DNA of 64,000 nt from Pochonia chlamydosporia 170 (lineage: Eukaryota > Ascomycota > Sordariomycetes > Hypocreales > Clavicipitaceae). Of the stretch, positions 45,701 through 54,544 are shown piece after piece. The position numbers were made by a program, and so were the translations under genes. Positions within the stretch are counted from its first letter, which is position 1; the number at the start of each line of letters is the position of its first letter. Location: contig NC_035794.1 of NCBI RefSeq assembly GCF_001653235.2, forward strand, positions 4,092,001 to 4,156,000, read 5' to 3'. The notes beneath the pieces are model-generated. The model saw only the letters and a list, made by a program, of their open reading frames with translations. It did no database searches and was not told the DNA's origin.

Positions 45701-46504
45701 GAGGAGCTCCTCGCGGGACATACTATACAATGGTCCCCACGGCAGTGGTGGTTCGTTCCCGTCGCTATCACGTTGCAAATGTACTTCGTGGTCGACCCCT
45801 GGTCGGTGCGGAGGCAGCTTCATCGCTTCTTCCGGCGAGAATAGATCTTTGAATTCGTCCAGCACTTCCTTGGGAACTGTCTTACTCGGATCCACTGGCT
45901 GTTTTGGCCTCAATGCCTTCTCAATATCAGACAGGCTGATCGCTTGCACTGCGGCCGCGCCGTGCCCTCGGCGCTTCCTCCCTCGGCGGCACTCTGCCGC
46001 AAACACAGCCGCCGGCACAACACGGGCGGCTCGGATCGCCTTTACCCCTTCGGGCTCTTCCTGTCCTAAGAGCCGTATGGTAATGCCGGCAACCCCGTGG
46101 TAGACTCGCTGTTCAGCCGCGTCGTATACCACCTTGTTCTTCTTCATCCACGGCCGGCCCAGGAACACATCTTGGCCTAACCGCGGAACGACATAAGCAA
46201 AGATGCGTTCGTCGTATCCTCCAGTCTCCATCATAAAGACTACAATCCCTGGCGACATCACGTCTTTAGTCGCCTCGGAAAACCCACCTAACCGCCTTGG
46301 ATTCCTGTCGATAAATGGAATCCGCAGTCTCTTAACTACAGCTTCGTCGATTACGGCGTAGCAGTCACATCCGGTATCAACAAGGGCGCGCACCTGAATA
46401 CCTCTATTAACCCGTGCTTCGATCAGCACCGGGTCACTATTCATCTGAGGCCGAAACTCTGCCCAACTCTGGATGTCCGCCTTGGTTGGCCCCGAGGCCC
46501 GCAT
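42719..46504 (-). CDS. pol: Pol polyprotein: protease, RT, RNase H, integrase, chromodomain
   Basis: This 1,261-codon frame opens at an ATG but is probably reached by -1 frameshifting from gag. Domains in order: aspartic protease (Asp43 in LVDTGCD); reverse transcriptase with YLDD (Asp408, Asp409); RNase H (Asp557 in VEADCSGY); integrase with an HHCC zinc finger (GHPGREG, CDVCGRGH) and catalytic Asp882, Asp943 and Glu979, a D-x60-D-x35-E pattern; and a C-terminal chromodomain (WEVEEILCARW, VRWRGYADATWEPAEAL). Chromodomains of this class can direct integration to modified chromatin. All catalytic residues checked are present and the frame is uninterrupted, so the enzyme set may be functional. 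The stop codon directly touches the LTR. Confidence 0.96.
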   Translation of the reverse strand: MRASGPTKADIQSWAEFRPQMNSDPVLIEARVNRGIQVRALVDTGCDCYAVIDEAVVKRLRIPFIDRNPRRLGGFSEATKDVMSPGIVVFMMETGGYDERIFAYVVPRLGQDVFLGRPWMKKNKVVYDAAEQRVYHGVAGITIRLLGQEEPEGVKAIRAARVVPAAVFAAECRRGRKRRGHGAAAVQAISLSDIEKALRPKQPVDPSKTVPKEVLDEFKDLFSPEEAMKLPPHRPGVDHEVHLQRDSDGNEPPLPWGPLYSMSREELLVLRKTLRDLLDRGFIRASSSAAAAPVLFVKKPNGGLRFCCDYRALNAITKRDRYPLPLIAETLNNLTRAKWFTKLDVVAAFHKIRMAPGHEEKTAFRTRFGLYEWLVCPFGLSGAPASFQRYMNSVLNKYLDDFVTAYLDDVLIYSSGTLGEHEMKVRRVLRSLADAGLHLDPAKCEFSVKEVKYLGFIVRAGKGVACDPEKQQAIREWLVPTTVKGVRSFLGFANYYRIFIPDYAQITKALDALLKKGVIFRWGKAEDEAFRELKRRFCDAPILRQWDPSLQTFVEADCSGYALGGVLSQEGKDGRRHACAFYSRRLSPAEYNYPIHDKEMLAIMRCLDTWSAELRSCGTFTVLTDHRNLEYFMTRRKLTERQSRWAAELSQFDFKLDYRPGCEAAVPDALSRREQDAPQDINDDRERGRVIQLIPDNSIPESTRLRISRIGLETPTPPDMKVFEASDLQALWDEIIKDDQIYRAAYEAVRQRERAFPPALGLKVQISECGIDAGKRLTFRDRIWVPGGSGEKGNQGEAEKDTLRTRIVQDSHDSTAAGHPGREGTLAIVARSFYWPGQSQLVRRFVANCDVCGRGHIWRQSKRGFLKPLPIPDRPRSHLAMDFITDLPATGPSNATYIWVIVDRLTKAVTLEVMDTMEAEACAKRFLQCHYRFHGMPRSIVSDRGSNWLSRFWKRFCKLAGVTQRLSTAYHPQTDGGPERANQEIQAYLRAYVSYMQKDWGDFLPVAQLALNNRESAATKISPFFVEHGYHVEPVAVEDPADPPQSKEEGKADALLSRLQEVSEYMQAMIAASQQQQEEATNAKRQPAERFEVGDKVWLSMANYRSPRPCKKLDWLHHKYTVTKVISSHVVELDVPGSIHPRFHVDLLRRARQDPAPGQRVDDSQPPPIQEENGVQEWEVEEILCARWKNRGRGKFREVFVRWRGYADATWEPAEALRETEAMEEFESVYGPVMKYDGPLEKYQTTTGPRRHGRGRKGGRG

Positions 46505-46528
46505 TCGCCTCGAGGCTATTCTTTTCCC
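46490..46528 (-). promoter_or_regulatory. programmed -1 ribosomal frameshift signal at the gag-pol junction
   Basis: On the transcript, the heptamer G GGA AAA (46528-46522) is in canonical phase with gag, two codons before its TAG. A 6-nt spacer (GAATAG) is followed by a 9-bp stem, CCTCGAGGC (46515-46507) with GCCTCGGGG (46498-46490), one G-U pair and an 8-nt loop. Slipping back one base enters the pol frame with no stop before its ATG. Confidence 0.8.
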
Positions 46529-47643
46529 GCCCCTTCATCTTCACTCGTCTCGGACGTGGGTTCCGAACTGTCTGACGCCTTGGGCTTGCTCGCCCGACCG
46601 ACTTTAGCCTTGCCTTTCTTCTGATTTCCTGGAAACACCACTTGGGCTGGGCAACTCGCAACAAAATGGCCTGTCCGCCCGCAACGATAGCACCGTCGTT
46701 CGTTCCGCGGCAATTCTGGCTTCTCGGCAGTCTTGTTTACCCCCGCCATCTTTATGTCACCGTCCTGGTCCTGTGATGAATGTTGGCCATGCTGATAACC
46801 TCCTGAGCGAGCCTTCTCTTCTTTTGGCACGGAACCTCCACGGGCTTCTAGCTTCTCCAGTTTCCCAGCAATTTCCTGAACTCGGCTTAGCCATTCCTGA
46901 TATAACGTGGGTAGGTGCGCAGTAACCAAGCATCGTTGCAGTTGCGAGCTTAAGGCGTTCTCAAGGAACACAATCTTTGCGCTGTCTGGCCAGTCGCCTC
47001 CCCCTGCTTCCGCCAAGGCTTGTTCAAACCGGGGAAGGAATGTGGCCAGCGACTGATCTTCGCGCTGACGTAGAGTCCTCAGTGAGGTCGCTGCTCGTGA
47101 CTGGATATTACTGTCCTTATACGTGCGGTCAAGGTATCGCATTAACTCGTGGGGGTCAAAATTGCCGCCTGGCCCACCTGCCGCGTAAAACGTGGCCACG
47201 ACCTGTTGTGGTTTTTCTTCTAGGCACGAATTAATAAGATACCACAAGTCTCGGTTCCCGTTATAATAGTGTGCATCGAGTTCTAGCTTGTCTCTCATCT
47301 GCCTTGCCCAGGCCGCATAACCTTTCCGGGAGCCATTGTACTTTGGCGGGTTTGGCAATGGTTTCCTCTTGTTAGGGCTCCCATTTGACTGTTGCGGAAG
47401 CTGCGCAGCATCGATGCCGAACAAGCTCTCGCTTGGCGTTCGCGTTGGAAGCGGTGGTTGAAGTCCTTCCTGAGGTTGCGGCGCCGTCGTGCTGTTGGCG
47501 AGATGCTGCGTTAACGCCGCCAACTGGGCTTGCAAGGGCCCCAAGCTTGCATTGATCGCTTCATGAATACGATGGTCGATCCACTGGTGCTGGGACGTAG
47601 GACTATCACCGGACTGTGTTTGCTGCTCCATCATAGCGGTCAT
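46516..47643 (-). CDS. gag: Gag polyprotein with CCHC zinc knuckle
   Basis: This 375-aa structural protein packages the element's RNA into particles. The N-terminal region is Gln/Pro-rich and partly helical (HEAINASLGPLQAQLAALTQHL). The central part is a Gag capsid-type domain with RKGYAAWARQMRDKLELD, LMRYLDRTYKD and LRTLRQREDQSLATFLPRFE. A single nucleic-acid-binding knuckle, CYRCGRTGHFVASC (about residues 318-331), follows, then a basic/acidic tail. Translation starts at 47643, 42 bp inside the 5' LTR border. The pol ATG lies 11 nt past the stop, in the -1 frame. The frame is intact. Confidence 0.93.
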   Translation of the reverse strand: MTAMMEQQTQSGDSPTSQHQWIDHRIHEAINASLGPLQAQLAALTQHLANSTTAPQPQEGLQPPLPTRTPSESLFGIDAAQLPQQSNGSPNKRKPLPNPPKYNGSRKGYAAWARQMRDKLELDAHYYNGNRDLWYLINSCLEEKPQQVVATFYAAGGPGGNFDPHELMRYLDRTYKDSNIQSRAATSLRTLRQREDQSLATFLPRFEQALAEAGGGDWPDSAKIVFLENALSSQLQRCLVTAHLPTLYQEWLSRVQEIAGKLEKLEARGGSVPKEEKARSGGYQHGQHSSQDQDGDIKMAGVNKTAEKPELPRNERRCYRCGRTGHFVASCPAQVVFPGNQKKGKAKVGRASKPKASDSSEPTSETSEDEGAGKE

Positions 47644-47673
47644 GCGACAGGTTCCGCGATAGTAGATTGATTG

Positions 47674-47684
47674 AGCTTTAGATA
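47674..47684 (-). promoter_or_regulatory. primer-binding site, self-priming type
   Basis: The 11 nt directly after the 5' LTR read TATCTAAAGCT on minus. They do not begin with TGG as a tRNA 3'-end match would. They are perfectly complementary to AGCTTTAGATA in the same transcript's LTR (47747-47737). This matches the Tf1-type mechanism, where the RNA 5' end folds back as primer. Confidence 0.75.
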
Positions 47685-47919
47685 TGTAAGGGGCTGCGCC
47701 GCTGTTTGTTCAACATAAGGGTGCCGTATGATTGTCTATCTAAAGCTAGGGAGAAAGAAAGGAGAAGAGCAAGCTCGAGGCTCGCCTCGAGCTTGCGCAG
47801 TTAAGTTGCAGTGGCAACTTAGGCGAAATTAATCCAATTACACAACCGACCGTCTGCACGGCGCCGAAGCTCCGGGCCCGGCAGAGCCGGGTCCACAGCA
47901 TCGGGCATAGCCCGTGACA
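47685..47919 (-). repeat. LTR, 5' copy relative to transcription
   Basis: Its 235 bp are identical to the other LTR by reading. Transcription is expected to start near 47747 if the self-priming model holds, leaving about 63 nt of R-U5 before the primer site. Confidence 0.96.
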
Positions 47920-47924
47920 CTGGG
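47920..47924. repeat. target-site duplication, right copy (CTGGG)
   Basis: It is an exact copy of 42479-42483, confirming the element borders. Confidence 0.93.
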
Positions 47925-48459
47925 CCTGTGCTCGATATGGTCGAAGCTAAAATACAGCGGGACCAAGCGTATAAGAATGGACGACTCTAGCGACTCGGCC
48001 TCCCTAGTACCCGGATATACCCGGAAAAAACGCGAGTTTCTTGCGGCAAGGGGAAGAAGTAGTGCGAGAGGACCCATAGCGACTCATCAAGATTTCGGAG
48101 CACTAAAGGGCCAAATGTGATTGGCCGAGAGGGCAAAGATCACGTGCAAAGTCTTCACAGGGTAGAGCATAGAGACCTTTCGTTCCTCAAGGCATTGCCC
48201 ATCTTTGTCTCTTCCAAGCGCACCAGAATGCCCCATGGGGTAGAAAGTCCGGGGTTTACGCAGTCTTGGTGGTGTCGACAACATCCGATTAATTGGTCGC
48301 CGCCAAGAAGTCCATTATGCTCGACTTGTAATATATATGGCCACTGACGCTTCCTACTCTATCACCCAGCCAAGTCGAGACGAGATGCTCTAAACAAAGC
48401 ATTCTTTCTTCTTTCTTTGGATACTTCTTTTTAGCCATCTCAAGTCGATCTTTGACACG
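47925..48459. other. intergenic: retrotransposon to MFS transporter
   Basis: This 535-bp gap holds the promoter of the transporter. It may include the right end of the Helitron if the retrotransposon landed inside it. No gene is seen. Confidence 0.5.
48329..48338 (+). promoter_or_regulatory. TATA box of the MFS transporter
   Basis: TAATATATAT lies about 122 bp before the ATG at 48460, followed by a pyrimidine-rich leader (TTCTTTCTTC). Confidence 0.5.
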
Positions 48460-50384
48460 ATGGTAAACTCGGGGAGCAATTCAAGCGATGGCATTCAACC
48501 CCATCAACAACCCGAGATGGCCAAGTCTGATGTCGACGATGTTCCCAACGTCGACCACGCCTCTAGGACAGGCGATATCCCAATTGTCGGCAGAGACAAG
48601 GCAGCGCAGTTTCTCAAACAAGCTGATCACCCTGTCATAGTCACGCCTGCTGACAATGCCCGCGTCTTGCGCAAGATTGATTGGCGCATCTTGCCCATTA
48701 TGCTGTTTGTCTACTGTCTTCAGTCTCTTGACAAGACAACATTGTCATATGCCTCGGTCTTTGGACTTATCGAGGACACCAACTTGGTTGGGGAGGAGTT
48801 TTCCTGGCTCGGATCCATAGTCTACTTGGCGCAGCTCGTCTTTCAACCTCTCGTGGCGTACAGTTTGGTCAAGTTCCCCGTCGGCAAGTTTTCCGCGACG
48901 ATGGTGTTTTGCTGGGGAGCTGTTCTGTGTGGAATGACGGCTGCGACCAACTTTGGGGGGCTGATGGCTGCTAGACTGCTGCTCGGGGCTTTTGAAGCTT
49001 CTGTTGGTGAGTACAGGGTGCCCCTGTGACTAACTACCCTGTTTCTTGACGACTAATGGTTGTAGCGCCGACGTTTATTGCTATTGTGCAGATGTGGTAT
49101 AGACGAAGTGAGCAGACTACTAGAAACGCTTCGTGGTATGCTATGCTGGGGGTTGTCAATATGGTCAGTCAACTTTTATAGTTTTTGTAAAGTATCTCTG
49201 GCTGACATTGGGAATCGCAGCTCGGTAGTTTGTTGACGTATGGCCTGGGCCATATCAAATCGTCGTTGCGGCCGTATCAGGTATGAAACCCAGTATGTAA
49301 AAGTTTTGAATTACCCCTGACGAAGTAGTAGATCATCTTTTTGTTTTGCGGTTGCATCACCGTAGCCTTTTCCGTCGTCATGTTGTAGGTACAGCTCCTG
49401 TTCTCTCTCACATACCCTTGACTGACCGGAGTAGCATCTTCATGCCTGACTCTCCCATGGAGGCTAAATTTCTCAAACGAGAAGACAAGTTCATTGCCAT
49501 TGAGCGTCTAAGAATGAACCAGATGGGTATCGGATCTGGTGTGTGGAAATGGGACCACGTCAAGGAGTGTATGCTTGACCCCAAAACGTGGCTCTGGTTC
49601 TTCCTCATGCTCATCATTTCGTAAGTGCACTGCCCTCCTGTTTATTTTCAAGCACTCTTACCAATGAACCCGTTATAGTATCCCGAGCGGCGGCATTTCA
49701 ACATTCGGCCCCTTAATCATTCAATCCTTCGGCTTCGACAAGTTCACCACCATTCTGTTCAACATCCCTTTCGGCGCCGTACAAATGATCGCCACGCTTG
49801 GAGGAGCATGGCTCGCCGACCGAATCAAGATGAAGTCCCCGGTCCTCCTACTCCTCTGTCTCCCTCCAATTGCTGGGTGCGCCATTCTTCTCGCCGTCGG
49901 CCGCGCAAAGAGCGACCGAGCTGTGCTTCTAGCCGGATATTACATCATCTCATTCTACCCCGGCATTTCACCACTCATCTACTCCTGGTCTGGCCAGAAC
50001 ACAGCCGGCGACACCAAGAGAAAAGTCACCACAGGCATGCTCTTCGTCGGAGCGAGTACAGGCAATGTCATTGGTCCCCTACTCTTCAAACCCAGCGAGA
50101 AGCCACGCTATGATAGAGGTCTACGAACCAATCTTGCCCTGTTTGTTGTGCTGGCTGTCTTGATTGTGCTGGGCATGGGGCTGATTCGCATTCTTAATGC
50201 TAAACAAGCAGCTAAGCGGAGAGCTTTGGGCAAGTCGGAGGTTATTACTGATTTGAGTATGCAGAAGGGCGCTGGGCAGGACACGGATGTGCTGAATCAT
50301 GTGGAAGAGTCGGATACAGTTGGTGATAAGGCGTTTGACGATGTTACGGATATGAAGAACGAAGACTTTATCTATGTATATTAA
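48460..50384 (+). CDS. MFS transporter, anion:cation symporter (DAL5-like) family
   Basis: This plasma-membrane carrier has 549 aa. Six exons keep frame: 48460-49006, 49066-49163, 49221-49280, 49332-49384, 49435-49620 and 49679-50384. About 85 hydrophilic N-terminal residues precede the first membrane segment. Family marks include ILPIMLFVYCLQSLDKTTLSYAS, ARLLLGAFEASVAPTF, and MWYRRSEQTTRNASWY between helices 4 and 5. FMPDSPMEAKFLKREDK marks the central loop. The 49384 donor (GTAGGT) was chosen because it avoids a stop and gives MFIFMPDSP. Members move small carboxylates, ureides, vitamins or peptides with protons; the cargo is not predictable. It converges on an alpha-galactosidase gene, so a link to sugar catabolism is possible but unproven. 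Confidence 0.9.
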
Positions 50385-50702
50385 GCGTATTTTAGCCTGT
50401 CATTATCGATATCAGCCTATGAAGGGTGTATAATTATGCAAGACTTGATGCGACCGCTTTGTAATAATTGTAGCGATTAATGCTATTACTGGTCGTCATA
50501 TTCTGGGCTCTCCTTGAAGGAACATCTAAGTGATGTTGCCCGCTTACACTTTCATACGAATCCGTTGATGAGCAACATGCTTGAACTAGCGCTATGTATT
50601 CCCTCATTACGATGCCCGATTTTACCCTGTAGCTATACTGTCACGTACACGAAAGAAAATAAACCTCCTTGCATATTTGTTGCTTTAAGAAAGCATAACC
50701 CC
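50385..50702. other. convergent 3' interval between MFS and GH27 genes
   Basis: This 318-bp interval is AT-rich and shared by the 3' ends of convergent genes. No other feature is recognised. Confidence 0.6.
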
Positions 50703-52301
50703 TTATTTTTCAACAACCTTGACACCAACAGGCAGAGCAACAACCTGCTCATTGAGAAGGTAGCCACAGCTCTCAGCAGTAGCACTACCATCAGTGCCCT
50801 CAGTCAAACACTTGCCAGAAACGTTGTTGATAACATTTCCAGAAATCTTGTAGGTCCAAGAATCAGAGCGGCAGCCCGAGTGGCGGGACAGAATCTTGCC
50901 CTTGGCATCGACGATACACTCATCCGGGCGAAGCAAACTGTTGATGTGGCCGTCGGCACGGACAGCCCAGACCTGAGCGTCGGCAGCGTTGCACGCAGCC
51001 CAGGTCACTTTGCCGGACTTGTCGTCGGTCAGACACTTCAGGGTGTTGGTGTTGAAGATCATGCCAGTGGCGGTGACGGGGCTGGCAGTCTTGGAGATGC
51101 GGAATACGGCGGTGCCGTGGGAGGGAACCTTGGAGGCAGTGATGCCGCCGGCGGATGCAGCCACTTTGGAGGTCTTGCCCGTCCAAAGATCCTTGATCTG
51201 AATGTTGCTGTTGCCCAGTGCCTTGGTAGAGAAGCCGATGCGCTCCCATGATACCTTGAGGTCAGCGGCAGAGGCACCTCGGTTGAGGATGGTGAGGAGG
51301 CGGTCGCCGTTTTCGAGGTTCTTGGTGAGGACGTCCCAGGTGCCGTCTTGGCTGACAAGAGTAGACTGCTCGATGAGCTTGTCTTGGTTGACGGCGATGA
51401 GGTCCTTGTTGGTCAAAAAGTCGATGATGTCCTTGGAAAGACTGGGAATGTCGGCACTGAGGAGGAGAGGAGCAGACAAGCTGCACCACAATGCAAATTG
51501 AGTCTTCTTCTCGTCCATGGTGAAAGAAGGGTGGTCGGGGATAAGGAAGTCAGGATCGTTGAAGAAACCGGGCTTCTGGAAACGGGCAAGACGCACGTTT
51601 TGGCCATAGTTGAACATGATGCTTCTCCAGCCGTTGCCCTTGGGATACGTCGCAACATCTGCGGAATGACGAGCGAGCTGGCCATATTCGGCAGCCCATA
51701 CCATGACGCTGTACCAGTCGGTCAGGTTCTTCTGGTTGGAGAAGTATGCGGGCGCAGAGTCAGAGAAGACCATCGGTCTGCTTGCCTCCGAAATGACCTT
51801 GGGCCATCGGCTATACACCTCGCGGTAGGTAGCCTCGCTGTCGTCGGGCAGGTTGCATCCGTCCATCTTGAGGTATTCGAAGCCCCAGTCCTGGAAGTCC
51901 TTCAAGTCAATGGCCTCGTGGTCGAGAGCACCGGGATAGCCGCCGCAGGACAGGTTGCCGGCATCGGTGTAGATTCCGGGGATAAAGCCTTTGGACTTCA
52001 TGAACTGTGTAAGCCATGGGAGACCTTTGGGGAATTTGGCCGTGTCCCAAACCATGGAGCCATTCTTGGCTCGCTCCATGGTGGACCAAGCATCGTCGAG
52101 GTTGAGACGGTCGTATCCAGCCTTGAGAAGTCCATTCTTGGACATGGCCTCGGCGGCATCGACAAAGATGCTCTCGTTGATGTTGGTCATGAACCGGGCC
52201 CAGTTGTTGAAGCCCATGGGAGGCAGGGGCAGGACATTCTGTTGGGCGGCAGCGGCAGAAGTTGCCAGGCTGGTGGCTGCCATGACCACTTGTGTCTTCA
52301 T
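50703..52301 (-). CDS. GH27 alpha-galactosidase with C-terminal ricin-type lectin domain
   Basis: This secreted enzyme has 532 aa, no introns and an N-terminal signal peptide (MAATSLATSAAAA core). It releases terminal alpha-galactose from galactomannan and raffinose-type sugars. The GH27 barrel shows LPPMGFNNWARF, YDRLNLDDAW, GIYTDAGNLSCGGYPGA and NDPDFL. The likely nucleophile is Asp147 in YLKMDGCN and the acid/base is Asp215 in RHSADVA. A beta-sandwich with DLWTGK follows, then about 120 residues like a ricin B/CBM13 lectin (LKCLTDDKSGKVTW, AQVWAVRADGHI, GKCLTEG). Lectin domains on alpha-galactosidases help bind substrate. It converges with an MFS carrier. Confidence 0.93.
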   Translation of the reverse strand: MKTQVVMAATSLATSAAAAQQNVLPLPPMGFNNWARFMTNINESIFVDAAEAMSKNGLLKAGYDRLNLDDAWSTMERAKNGSMVWDTAKFPKGLPWLTQFMKSKGFIPGIYTDAGNLSCGGYPGALDHEAIDLKDFQDWGFEYLKMDGCNLPDDSEATYREVYSRWPKVISEASRPMVFSDSAPAYFSNQKNLTDWYSVMVWAAEYGQLARHSADVATYPKGNGWRSIMFNYGQNVRLARFQKPGFFNDPDFLIPDHPSFTMDEKKTQFALWCSLSAPLLLSADIPSLSKDIIDFLTNKDLIAVNQDKLIEQSTLVSQDGTWDVLTKNLENGDRLLTILNRGASAADLKVSWERIGFSTKALGNSNIQIKDLWTGKTSKVAASAGGITASKVPSHGTAVFRISKTASPVTATGMIFNTNTLKCLTDDKSGKVTWAACNAADAQVWAVRADGHINSLLRPDECIVDAKGKILSRHSGCRSDSWTYKISGNVINNVSGKCLTEGTDGSATAESCGYLLNEQVVALPVGVKVVEK

Positions 52302-54544
52302 GATGAAAATTGTGATAGTTTGTCAACTGGTGATGTGTTGATTGAGTATGTCGTAGAGTTTTGAAGAGCACCAGAGTTCCACTGTTTTCGCTTGCTCTGA
52401 CCGGCCACCGACGGGTTCCTATAATGTTTAGAGCTGGGTTTTCTTTTGAGCGCAAGAGACCAAGCTAAATGTCAGCTGAGACCAAAAGATGTCGTCAAGA
52501 TTATATATTCAGCTGTTCAATGCTCAATGCCTTTAGTTCGAAGCTTATGCCTTCAGAGCTATGAGGTTACACTGCATTGCAACAACAAAACCTTAACTTT
52601 GGTTGGGCATTACACACGGCTCAGTCTCGCCGTTGATGTCTCACCAGAATGTAACTTCGCCAGAAAGAACAGAATAAGTTGCAGCAGTCGAATGTTTACG
52701 TCAATGGCTCAGCATTAGCAATGGAGCTTGATGGACCCTTGGTGCTCAAAAGGGAAGCTCGATCATCTTGGGCCGGGGGCTGCGGGGAATAACTTGGAGA
52801 CGAATTCTGCGAAAGCGGAGCAGTCAATGTCCTTTGTTCGTTTGGGCAGCGTCATGACGGACCTAGAAGGCAAAAAACGGCATCAAATTACCTATCTATT
52901 ACTGACGTTCCCGGGTCTGGGGTCTACGATACGAGTGTGCAACGTTGCAGAAGTGGCAACGTTGCTTAAATAGATTATCATTTACTTTATTGATTCCAAG
53001 ATAGTTAAATGGGTGGGTAGCTGTGATTTCTTCAGGACTTTTGCGGTTTTGGCTGTTTCTGCAGTTGAAGCCATAACAAGGTTTGGCGCTTCGCCGACGG
53101 CCTGTGCGGCCTGGGCTTACGATTGGAGCGGCTGGTTGACACGGAATTCACGTGTTGATTCATACCTACTTATAGGTTAAGGTCAATCTATGCAGGTATA
53201 CAAGTTGGAGATTGTTTGCCGGCACAAATGGGATGATGTGTGCCAGATTGAAGACGAAAGGGTACAGACACGGGAATACGGACCTTGGCGGCCGCCGCTC
53301 CGTATCCCTCCCATGGCACAGCAAAGATTGGATTGGTTGACAAATGACCCGAGCCAAGAGTTACACTGCGGCAGTGATCAGAAATCGACCCGTGTTCCGT
53401 CGGCAAAGATGGCCTGGTGCCTCTCGTGTAAGGGGGGGGGGGGGGGGGGGGGGGCTGGTAACCCCGGATTAGAGTACGGAGTAATCATGAAGCCAGCAAG
53501 CCAGGAAGCCACCTCCCGTTCCTTGCCAAACTCAGCCTTACATCGGTTGCCACTTGCGAATCATTTGCCCACTCCCCCAGGACCAGCTGTATCATCAAGG
53601 GACTGGCGCATGGAAAGATGAAGCAGCAGATGGAGAATTCGGTACGACCTTCCAGATGGTTATACTGCAATCTATAAGTGTGTCCTGCCAGAGGAGATTG
53701 CAATTTGCCGTTCTCCTTATTTCAGGCCTTACCTTGCCAACTTTGACATCTCAGGGTCGAGATTTGTTCACTGTATGCAGATCGGCAACCATCAAACGCG
53801 CCCCAATAACCATCGTCCGTTATCTGCTACAGCTCAGGTAGCAAAATCAAGCAAATCAACTCAGTTCATCAACTGCGCTATGCCAACTCGCTACTTACTC
53901 GCCATTGGGGAGGTAGTAGTGCAGATCCTTGCATCAAAACGGAAGCTCGCTACTCAGAACAAGTTAACTCCTACATCTTTCCCCGCTTCGTCTGTGCCTG
54001 GACATCATCAAGCCGCCAAGGTTCATCTACCATCCTCAATTTGTGGAGAGATCTCCACTAGGCATGCATCAGTTACGTTATGGCTTGCCTTTCCCCAGTC
54101 TCCATTGCAGCCGCGCCAAAGAGCGAATGTCGTCCAAACTTCCATGGCATAATTAGTGGCCGGCCCATGAAGAGGTATCACTTACACGAGCATCCACACC
54201 TTTATCTCAATGCCGATAAAAAATAAAGGGTGTCGGTTGTTTGCGACTCTATGCTACGTTCAATGCCACAGCCTTGTGACAAACTTAATCTTGTAGGGTT
54301 ACAGAACTTACGGCCTCCCATGGTTGCAGCGATGGAACAGCAGACTGACTTAAAAGGACTGGATATCCAGCATCATGACCATGACTATCCCCGATTCCCC
54401 TTGTATCGCTTCAGGTCATAGAAGCTTCTTCCACTCTTGTCCCTCCCTTTTCGGGTTGTAACGTTGTTTTCCGGATCGTCTATCCGCTAGCCCCAAGCAC
54501 GAGGTTGATATTACGCCACCAAGAACAAAGGCTTCAGTATAGCC
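52302..54544. other. intergenic: GH27 to GH35, head to head
   Basis: This 2.24-kb gap lies between divergent galactosidase genes. It contains a poly-G run (53432-53454). Short frames on both strands have no domains. The divergent layout suggests shared regulation but no operator was identified. Confidence 0.5.
53432..53454. repeat. homopolymer run of 23 G
   Basis: An uninterrupted stretch of G lies in noncoding DNA. Such runs are unstable in replication and hard to sequence, so the exact length is doubtful. It could form G-quadruplexes. Confidence 0.9.

Larger units (their letters stand above)
42484..47919 (-). mobile_element. complete Ty3/gypsy chromovirus-type LTR retrotransposon
   Basis: The element of 5,436 bp is transcribed on minus. 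It has identical 235-bp LTRs, a self-derived primer site, gag, a -1 frameshift signal, pol with integrase and chromodomain, a polypurine tract and a CTGGG duplication. Neither ORF contains a stop or frameshift. Identical LTRs mean a recent insertion, since both copies are equal at the time of integration. Fungal genomes often mutate such repeats by RIP; no such damage is evident here. Confidence 0.96.

Noticed and set aside
48004..48008. CTAG followed by T as a Helitron 3' terminus
   Set aside because: There is no hairpin 10-12 nt upstream, and the tetramer is common by chance.
51348..52364. 338-codon plus-strand open frame
   Set aside because: It is an antisense shadow of the GH27 gene and has no family resemblance.
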